From DALYDP01 sp964348685 (GTDB taxonomy: Bacteria > Patescibacteriota > Gracilibacteria > Peribacterales > Peribacteraceae): a stretch of DNA of 27,218 nucleotides. The stretch is taken from assembly GCA_964348685.1 (NCBI GenBank), contig CAYGDM010000006.1, forward strand, positions 1 to 27,218. Direction: 5' to 3'. Shown here piece by piece: positions 22,504 through 27,218 of this stretch; the first letter of the stretch is position 1; each line of letters opens with the position of its first letter. The notes beneath the pieces are model-generated. The model saw only the letters and a list, made by a program, of their open reading frames with translations, was not told the DNA's origin and did not search any database. The position numbers and the translations under genes are program-made.

Positions 22504-22512
22504 TACGCATAA

Positions 22513-22518
22513 ACCCTA
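22513..22518 (-). promoter_or_regulatory. Possible -10 box TAGGGT before 22503
   Basis: On the minus strand TAGGGT is nine bases upstream of ATG 22503. It is a weaker member of the leaderless series. Confidence 0.3.
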
Positions 22519-22552
22519 CCGGAAGCGGCATGGCAAAGATACGAATCGCGGA

Positions 22553-23479
22553 TCACGGGCAGGTGAATCCGAATCTCCTGAGAAGCCGGGCGTTCACGCG
22601 CTCCTTCATGGTCGGGCTGTTGTCGAACCAACGCGAGACGCGCGCGCACGTGCGGCCTTCGAAAGAGTTTTCCGGAAAAGAAGGAGTCGACGAAAAGAAC
22701 GATCGGACCGACGAGCGCGATGATGATGTGAAACTCGAAGAGGAACGGGAAGAGGCGCTAGACGAAAGCAGAGAAGACGACGAGCGCGACGAACGGCTGC
22801 TTTGGGGCGTGTAACCGAACCGCGAATCGTTGGCGTAGAGCAATCCCTCTTCGATCACGGACGACGGAATGAAATAACTGGTCAGGAATCCCCCGTTCTC
22901 ATCCACCCCCTTCGCGACGACGACGCCGATGACGCCCGTCTCGTTCGTGATCGGCCCGCCGGAATTGCCCGGGTCGATGTTCGCGTCGGTCTTCATCCAC
23001 CCAAGCGTGCTCGTTCCCGTGACGGACCCCGACGTCGTGAACAACGTCATCGATGCCGATACCGAACCACGGTAGGGATACCCGAGGACCCACGCGGGAT
23101 CGCCGACCTCGGGATCGTTCGCAAAGCGGATGACACCGTGCGCGCAATCGAGGAAGACCCGCATATATGCGACGTCGTCGTCGAGATTGATCTTCACGTC
23201 GCTCTTCGTGATGTTCTTCCTACACCCCGTGTCGACGTCGAAATCAGCGGACGTGGCGTACACGCGGTACCAGTCTCCGCCTTCGATCACGTGTTTATTC
23301 GTGACGACGATTCCCTCGTCGACGAAGAAGCCCGATCCCCACCCGAGGAAATTGTTTTCATTGTCGTAATTCGCGATGAACACGACGGAGGTCTTCATCT
23401 CCGCGTCGATGCCCGCGGCAGTCGCGAGAACCGGCAGCAACGCGACGACGCACAGCGATGGAAGAAATCGAAACTTCAT
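22553..23479 (-). CDS. Exported trypsin-like serine protease with Ser/Arg linker and Cys-bearing tail
   Basis: The 308-aa product has a signal peptide (to about residue 21). The chymotrypsin-fold domain carries the triad H63 (TNKHVIEG), D102 (DDDVAYM) and S173 (GNSGGPI), like DegP/HtrA-type proteases but with no PDZ domain. Residues about 227-265 are a low-complexity Ser/Arg linker (SSRSSRSSSS...). The last ~35 residues contain two cysteines (RTC and FTCP) and RVNARLLRRFG, a possible folding or anchoring tail. It would act outside the membrane. ATG 23479 is supported by TAGACT eight bases upstream. Confidence 0.88.
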   Translation of the reverse strand: MKFRFLPSLCVVALLPVLATAAGIDAEMKTSVVFIANYDNENNFLGWGSGFFVDEGIVVTNKHVIEGGDWYRVYATSADFDVDTGCRKNITKSDVKINLDDDVAYMRVFLDCAHGVIRFANDPEVGDPAWVLGYPYRGSVSASMTLFTTSGSVTGTSTLGWMKTDANIDPGNSGGPITNETGVIGVVVAKGVDENGGFLTSYFIPSSVIEEGLLYANDSRFGYTPQSSRSSRSSSSLLSSSASSRSSSSFTSSSRSSVRSFFSSTPSFPENSFEGRTCARVSRWFDNSPTMKERVNARLLRRFGFTCP

Positions 23480-23487
23480 ACCGCGTC

Positions 23488-23493
23488 AGTCTA
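23488..23493 (-). promoter_or_regulatory. -10 box TAGACT, predicted leaderless promoter of 23479
   Basis: On the minus strand TAGACT is followed by eight bases and ATG 23479. Confidence 0.45.
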
Positions 23494-23548
23494 GCATCGA
23501 TCCACACCACACCCGCTGAAACGAACTGTTTTTTCATACGTCTTCCGT

Positions 23549-23554
23549 TACGCT
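23549..23554 (+). promoter_or_regulatory. -10 box TACGCT, predicted leaderless promoter of 23561
   Basis: TACGCT is followed by six bases and ATG 23561. The in-frame ATG at 23555 touches the box and would not be inside the transcript. Confidence 0.5.
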
Positions 23555-23560
23555 ATGCCC

Positions 23561-24469
23561 ATGCAGAAGATCGTCCCCCACCTCTGGTTCGACACGCAGG
23601 CCACCGAAGCGGCCGAATTCTACGTATCCGCATTCGGAGGAGATTCTGCGGTCACGCACAGGGCCGTGATCAAAGACACTCCCTCGGGCGACTGCGACGT
23701 CGTGACGTTCCGACTGCGCGGTTTCGATTTCATGGGAATCAGCGCGGGCCCCGCCTTCGCGTTCAACCCCTCGATTTCCTTCATGCTGAACTTCGATCCG
23801 TCGGCAAATCCGCAGGCGCGCGAGGACCTCGACGCGCTGTGGGAAAAACTCTCCGAGGGTGGCGAAGCGCTCATGCCACTCGATACGTATCCCTTCAGCG
23901 AGCGTTACGGTTGGATCAAGGATACGTACGGCGTGTCATGGCAACTCATCCTCACGAAACCCGAAGGCGAACCGCGCCCATTCATCATTCCATCCTTGAT
24001 GTTCACGGGCGACAAAACCGGCAAGGCCGATGAAGCGATCGATTTCTACGTGTCGGCGTTCAACGATGCGAAACGCGGAATGACCGCGCCGTACCCCGAA
24101 GGCGCCGCGCCGGAAAAAGACGCGAAGATTATGTTCGCGGAATTCATGCTCGAAAAGCAGTGGTTCACGGCGATGGACAGCGGCCACATGCACGACTTCA
24201 CGTTCAATGAAGCAATTTCCCTCTTGGTACGCTGCGACACGCAGGAAGAAATCGACTCATACACGGACAAACTCTCGGCCGTTCCGGATGCGGAGCAATG
24301 CGGCTGGCTGAAGGACGCATACGGCGTGTCGTGGCAGATAAGCTCGAGCACGTGGGAGAAGATGATGGCCAGCGGCAACCAAGAAGGCATCGATCGCGCG
24401 ATGCAGGCGTTCCTGCGGATGAAAAAGGTCGACCTGGCCGCGCTGCAAAAGGCGTACGACGGCGCATGA
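23561..24469 (+). CDS. Tandem PhnB-like VOC/glyoxalase-fold protein
   Basis: The 302-aa product is made of two PhnB-like (3-dmu-9_3-mt) domains. The first (about residues 1-140) opens with KIVPHLWFDTQATEAAEFYVSAF. The second (about 141-285) opens with IPSLMFTGDKTGKADEAIDFYVSAF. Each contains a GWIKD/GWLKDAYGVSWQ segment. Members of this vicinal-oxygen-chelate family bind metals and small substrates; most PhnB-like ones have no known reaction. The second ATG (23561) is chosen because the -10 box TACGCT ends six bases before it and because the family usually starts with this short run. The last ~20 residues resemble the end of single-domain relatives (FLRMKKVDLAALQKAY). Confidence 0.88.
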   Translation: MQKIVPHLWFDTQATEAAEFYVSAFGGDSAVTHRAVIKDTPSGDCDVVTFRLRGFDFMGISAGPAFAFNPSISFMLNFDPSANPQAREDLDALWEKLSEGGEALMPLDTYPFSERYGWIKDTYGVSWQLILTKPEGEPRPFIIPSLMFTGDKTGKADEAIDFYVSAFNDAKRGMTAPYPEGAAPEKDAKIMFAEFMLEKQWFTAMDSGHMHDFTFNEAISLLVRCDTQEEIDSYTDKLSAVPDAEQCGWLKDAYGVSWQISSSTWEKMMASGNQEGIDRAMQAFLRMKKVDLAALQKAYDGA

Positions 24470-24499
24470 TTGTCGTACCAATCCCCCTCTCTGTTCCAC

Positions 24500-24526
24500 A
24501 AAAAAAAGGCCCACAACAAGTGGGCC
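24500..24526 (-). terminator. Intrinsic terminator of the exported-protein gene
   Basis: On the minus strand GGCCCAC pairs with GTGGGCC (7-bp perfect stem, 5-base loop, 24508-24526), followed by eight T (24507-24500). It is the best intrinsic terminator in the window. It lies 45 bases past the gene at 24572. Confidence 0.9.
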
Positions 24527-24571
24527 CGGCTCTTTGGAAAATCAATATACTTCTACTGCTTCTCGGTGATG

Positions 24572-25393
24572 CTAATCACCGCCTGGTAATACGAAGAATG
24601 ATCCTGGTTCTTCGGTAACGAAGAGATCATCCTCTGTCTTGATCACCCCCAGGACTGGAGCGGGTGCCGGTACGAGAATCTCACACTGAGTGTTCAGTAC
24701 CAGATTTGCTAATTGCGCCTTGAAGTCGACTCCGGCTGTGCGATTCCTGTTATAGATCAGCACTCGGCCGTAATCCAACGCTGGCAAATCTTCCGAGTCG
24801 GGAAGAGTGTAATCGAGAAGTGTTACCATTCCCTCGTCGGGAACGGCGTGCAACTTCCGCGCCTCGAGTTTAATACGTTGCAATTCATGATCAACGCTTA
24901 AGCGAATCCGGAACTCACCCGGCGCCGCGAAGGTACTCCAGTTCTTCGGGATTCCGTCACCAAGCGTTACCTCCTTGATCATTTCATCCCCGGAGATGGG
25001 ATCGACATACTGGAGGTAGATCTTGTTCTGGACTATTTGGACCTTGTAACAAGACCCTTGCACTTCCCAGGATGCCACGTCGCCGGGCAGACCGCCTGTC
25101 TCACCCGAGCCCGAAAAACAAAACACAAGATTGTCGGTGTAGTTCACACCGGCAACCACCACCCCGGGCTGAGGGGTGTAATCGACCTCAATGACGAAGG
25201 TACCTTGCGACTCGGCCGAGCCGATGCCACCTCGGTTGTCGAGGGTAAAATTCTCCCCGAACTCCGTTGTTGGCCCTTGATCGACATTGGACGCGGGGCT
25301 GGGTTCGAACATCACCCAATCTGATTCGGGATCAACCGCCCACACGATGGTCGCAAAAATCGCAACGATACACATGCACAACACTTTTTTCAT
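24572..25393 (-). CDS. Exported protein of unknown function, foreign-looking
   Basis: The 273-aa product has a signal peptide (MKKVLCMCIVAIFATIVWA) and a mature part rich in beta strands and acidic residues. Tryptophan and aromatic positions recall carbohydrate-binding or concanavalin-like folds (SDWVMFEPSP near the start, GRVLIYNRNRTAGVDFKAQLANLVL near residues 218-238). No family recognised. The gene looks less GC-rich than its neighbours, has AAGGAAG five bases before ATG (25399-25405), an AT-rich upstream region and a strong terminator. These are regulatory signals unlike the leaderless core genes. That fits acquisition from another lineage (inference). Confidence 0.75.
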   Translation of the reverse strand: MKKVLCMCIVAIFATIVWAVDPESDWVMFEPSPASNVDQGPTTEFGENFTLDNRGGIGSAESQGTFVIEVDYTPQPGVVVAGVNYTDNLVFCFSGSGETGGLPGDVASWEVQGSCYKVQIVQNKIYLQYVDPISGDEMIKEVTLGDGIPKNWSTFAAPGEFRIRLSVDHELQRIKLEARKLHAVPDEGMVTLLDYTLPDSEDLPALDYGRVLIYNRNRTAGVDFKAQLANLVLNTQCEILVPAPAPVLGVIKTEDDLFVTEEPGSFFVLPGGD

Positions 25394-25534
25394 TTCAGCT
25401 TCCTTCTAACAATAGTGGTTCCAAAGAGCTAACATAAAATACAATATTTATTGCATATTGCAAGTACTAGAAATGATCAATAGGTACAAAAATTTAAATA
25501 CAGGGAAATCCAGACCAAAAAAATGACAAATACG
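25394..25534. promoter_or_regulatory. AT-rich intergenic region with minus-strand promoter and Shine-Dalgarno site
   Basis: On the minus strand TTGCAA (25463-25458), 16 bases, then TATTTT (25441-25436) form a plausible promoter for 24572-25393. The Shine-Dalgarno site AAGGAAG is at 25405-25399. The stretch is markedly AT-rich. The rest, up to the zincin gene's stop at 25535, shows no gene. Confidence 0.45.
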
Positions 25535-25906
25535 CTACTGACCCCCGCGCTTCGCCCTCCATCGCTCTTCCATGTCGTGCATGGCATCGTGGTCGAACCC
25601 GAAGTGGTGGGCGATTTCGTGCCACAGCGTTTCGCGCACGATATGCGGGATCTCCCGCTCGGTTTGAGCGACATCTTCGATCGTCTTCGTGAACAGCGTG
25701 ATCTGGTCGGGCAGCTCGATCACCGCGTTGCCCTTCCCCCACTCCGTGAGCGGCACTCCTTCGTAGAGACCGAGCAAGTTGCGGCGCCTGCCGCGCTGCG
25801 GGCGATCCTCGATCACGAGCACGACGTCGCGCATCTGCTCGCGCAGCTTCGGGGGGAGCGCCCGAATCGTTTCCCGCGCGATGCGCCTGTATGCGGCCGA
25901 TTCCAT
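25535..25906 (-). CDS. Minimal zincin metallopeptidase (DUF1025/zincin-like)
   Basis: The 123-aa product has the extended zinc motif HEIAHHFGFDH (H96, E97, H100, G103, H106), of the HExxHxxGxxH type, in its C-terminal third. The family's small size (about 120 aa) matches. It has no signal peptide, so it is likely cytoplasmic; substrates of these minimal zincins are unknown. The start is ATG 25906, because TATAAT ends six bases upstream; the in-frame ATG at 25921 overlaps that -10 box. It is divergent from a small secreted-protein gene whose GTG start is 37 bases away. Confidence 0.88.
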   Translation of the reverse strand: MESAAYRRIARETIRALPPKLREQMRDVVLVIEDRPQRGRRRNLLGLYEGVPLTEWGKGNAVIELPDQITLFTKTIEDVAQTEREIPHIVRETLWHEIAHHFGFDHDAMHDMEERWRAKRGGQ

Positions 25907-25912
25907 GAATGG

Positions 25913-25918
25913 ATTATA
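25913..25918 (-). promoter_or_regulatory. -10 box TATAAT, predicted leaderless promoter of 25906
   Basis: On the minus strand a perfect TATAAT is followed by six bases and ATG 25906. It is the clearest leaderless promoter in the window. Confidence 0.65.
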
Positions 25919-25931
25919 CAAGATGAACGTC

Positions 25932-25937
25932 TATACT
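25932..25937 (+). promoter_or_regulatory. -10 box TATACT, predicted leaderless promoter of 25944
   Basis: TATACT is followed by six bases and GTG 25944. Its expected -35 position overlaps the divergent zincin promoter. Confidence 0.6.
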
Positions 25938-25943
25938 GGCGCC

Positions 25944-26354
25944 GTGAAACGCCACGCGTTCGTCGGCTTCGTGTTCGCATTCAACCTGCTGCTCGGCAAC
26001 GTGTGCTTGCTCGGAACCGCGTACGCGGCGAACCCGGCCGAGGACCCGGCGCAGGAACTGCTTTCGCGCGAGGTGCCCATGTCGTTCAACGTCGTGACCT
26101 GCACATGGGTGAAGACCGACGACGGCTGGCAGCCGACTCCCGACTCGCCGTGCGCGAGCGGCAAATGCCTGAAAAAGAGCACGCCCGACACGCGTTGCCT
26201 CTCCGCGGCGTTGAGCCCGGAAATACCGACGCAGCTCCCGCCCGTCTTCGTCGATGCGTCGTTCGATACGACGAACGCATTCTCCGCGGTGACGCAAGCA
26301 ACCGAAAGTCCTCCGCCCTATCCCGGCCTGCATTCGACGGTCATGCGACTGTAA
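25944..26354 (+). CDS. Small secreted Cys-pair protein, paralogue of 11481
   Basis: The 136-aa product has a signal peptide (FAFNLLLGNVCLLGTAYA) nearly the same in layout as that of 11481-11846 (LLLGNLCMMPMAMA). The mature part carries PCASGKC, two further cysteines (TCTW and TRCLSA), proline-rich runs and the end VMRL. Unlike the paralogue it is not Met/His-rich. The GTG start is supported by the -10 box six bases upstream. The DsbA-like gene follows after 74 bases with no clear promoter of its own, so cotranscription is likely. The cysteines may be substrates of that oxidoreductase (inference). Family unknown. Confidence 0.72.
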   Translation: MKRHAFVGFVFAFNLLLGNVCLLGTAYAANPAEDPAQELLSREVPMSFNVVTCTWVKTDDGWQPTPDSPCASGKCLKKSTPDTRCLSAALSPEIPTQLPPVFVDASFDTTNAFSAVTQATESPPPYPGLHSTVMRL

Positions 26355-26428
26355 AACCACTCGCGCGCTTCATGACGTGACGCATTCGGCGTCCTCTTTC
26401 TTTTTGCTTCCCATTTCCTCCTCCCATC

Positions 26429-27157
26429 ATGTCATCTCTCGATAACAACACCTCAACCGGCACCCCGTGGTTCGCTGTCTCGATCGGCCTCCTCGGTCTC
26501 ATCATCGGTTACGGCCTGAGCACATCATTTGCCGGCGACACGTCTTTCGGCGGACCGGCCGCACCCTCGGCGCCGTCCGCGCCATCCGCGATCGTCGACG
26601 ATACCGTGCCCGCGGGCGACCCCGCCGACGCCGATGACGACGCCGTGAAAGGAGACGAAAACGCCACGATCACCCTCATCGAATTCACGGACTACGAATG
26701 TCCGTTCTGCGCGCGACACTACGAGCAGACGCTTCCGTCGATCATCAAAGACTACGTCGACACGGGCAAAGTGAAGTACGTCGTCCGCGATTATCCCCTC
26801 AGCTTCCACCCGTCCGCGCAGAAAGCCGCCGAAGCCAGCGAATGCGCCGGCGAGCAGGACAAGTTCTGGGAGATGCACGACAAGCTCTTCGAGACGCAGG
26901 GCGCATGGGGCGCAGATGCCGTCGCCTCGTTCAAGAAATACGCCACGGAGCTGGGCTTGAACGCCTCCGCATTCAACACCTGCCTCGACACGGGCGCGAT
27001 GGCGCCGGAAATCGCGGCTGATCTCGCAGCTGGTTCCGCCGCGGGCATCAGCGGCACGCCGGGCTTCTGGATCGTCTCCGACGACGGCGCGAGCAAGAGC
27101 ATCTCTGGCGCGTATCCGTACGCGACGTTCCAAGCCGCGTTCGACGAGATGCTGTAA
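26429..27157 (+). CDS. Membrane-anchored DsbA-family thiol oxidoreductase
   Basis: The 242-aa product has an N-terminal anchor helix (PWFAVSIGLLGLIIGYGL, residues 13-30). An Ala/Pro/Ser and Asp-rich linker covers about 37-75. A DsbA/DsbG-like thioredoxin domain follows with the active site YECPFCARHYE and the cis-proline loop GTPGF. Two further cysteines (SECAGEQ, NTCLD) are of the kind seen in Gram-positive and CPR BdbD-like enzymes and may form a structural disulfide. It would oxidise or isomerise exported proteins on the outer face of the membrane. The anchor is shared with the 42-aa peptide at 13270. No Shine-Dalgarno site or -10 box is seen next to the start. Confidence 0.9.
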   Translation: MSSLDNNTSTGTPWFAVSIGLLGLIIGYGLSTSFAGDTSFGGPAAPSAPSAPSAIVDDTVPAGDPADADDDAVKGDENATITLIEFTDYECPFCARHYEQTLPSIIKDYVDTGKVKYVVRDYPLSFHPSAQKAAEASECAGEQDKFWEMHDKLFETQGAWGADAVASFKKYATELGLNASAFNTCLDTGAMAPEIAADLAAGSAAGISGTPGFWIVSDDGASKSISGAYPYATFQAAFDEML

Positions 27158-27164
27158 ATTTCTC

Positions 27165-27218
27165 GAATGAACACGCCGTAGGGTCATGGCATGCCATGAC
27201 CCTACGGCGTGTTCATTC
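27165..27218. repeat. Perfect 54-bp palindrome at the window end
   Basis: Bases 27165-27191 are the exact reverse complement of 27192-27218, with no loop. It starts eight bases after the DsbA stop and ends on the last base given. The central part (GTAGGGTCATGGCATGCCAT...) has the look of a REP element and could serve as a terminator. A contig-end fold-back artefact is also possible. Confidence 0.8.

Noticed and set aside
23555..23560. Upstream ATG (23555) for the tandem PhnB-like protein
   Set aside because: It directly follows the TACGCT -10 box, so it would not be in the transcript. The next ATG also fits the usual family start.
25907..25921. Upstream ATG (25921) as start of the zincin gene
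   Set aside because: It overlaps the TATAAT -10 box that is correctly placed for ATG 25906.
1..27218. Recoded genetic code (TGA as Gly)
   Set aside because: TGA ends several genes at ATGA overlaps and is not needed to read through any domain.
1..27218. CRISPR array, prophage or insertion sequence
   Set aside because: No regularly spaced repeats, transposase, integrase or phage structural genes were seen. The only repeats are the REP-like pair, the deaminase-flanking repeats and the terminal palindrome.

Overview
This is a GC-rich bacterial window with tightly packed genes, several ATGA stop/start overlaps and no ribosomal operon, transposase, integrase or CRISPR. It probably comes from a Candidate Phyla Radiation (Patescibacteria) lineage, perhaps near Peregrinibacteria/Peribacteria. 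This assignment is an inference from three things: an alanyl-tRNA synthetase that stops after its editing domain, an exported protease with a Ser/Arg-rich linker, and the near absence of Shine-Dalgarno sites. TGA is clearly a stop codon, as in the ATGA overlaps at 2465, 5214, 5762 and 13616. That excludes the recoded Gracilibacteria/Absconditabacteria.

Layout. 1-1293: 3' part of alaS. 1326-3874: an exported/membrane protein and a GT-C-like membrane protein, closed by a pair of REP-like palindromes. 4000-7066: a three-gene overlapping operon (THUMP/Trm11-like methyltransferase, a small W/F/P-motif membrane protein, an HTTM-DCC fusion). 7126-7200: tRNA-Asn(GUU). 7159-10358: an accessory island that looks like a graspetide (omega-ester RiPP) locus. 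It holds an S9 prolyl-oligopeptidase-type peptidase, a 52-aa candidate precursor peptide and a divergent MvdC/MvdD-type ATP-grasp ligase. 10422-10967: a cytidine-deaminase-fold gene between 29-bp direct repeats, then a Nudix hydrolase. 11481-16525: a copper-handling island made of a Met/His-rich secreted protein, an HMA-TauE/DsbD-like-cupredoxin fusion, a 42-aa membrane peptide, a CopZ-like protein, a CopA ATPase and a Met-rich DUF305 protein. 16598-24469: YjdM-like protein, class A PBP, a small membrane-anchored protein, a large membrane protein, YggT, a DUF6629-like protein, a trypsin-like protease and a tandem PhnB-like protein. 24572-25393: an exported protein with foreign-looking signals. 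25535-27157: minimal zincin, a second small secreted Cys-pair protein and a membrane-anchored DsbA-like protein. The window ends in a perfect 54-bp palindrome.

Two patterns cross the gene boundaries. First, about sixteen genes have a TANNNT -10 box that ends 6-11 bases before the start codon (6-8 in thirteen of them) and have no Shine-Dalgarno site, which predicts leaderless mRNAs. The ATP-grasp gene, the candidate precursor and the exported protein at 24572-25393 are the exceptions: they carry Shine-Dalgarno-like sites and lie by AT-rich DNA. Second, the copper island and the DsbA locus share two parts: a small secreted protein with a LLLGN signal peptide and Cys pair, and a PWxAxSIGLxGLIIGY membrane anchor. 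The anchor is a free-standing 42-aa peptide in one locus and the N-terminus of the DsbA-like protein in the other.
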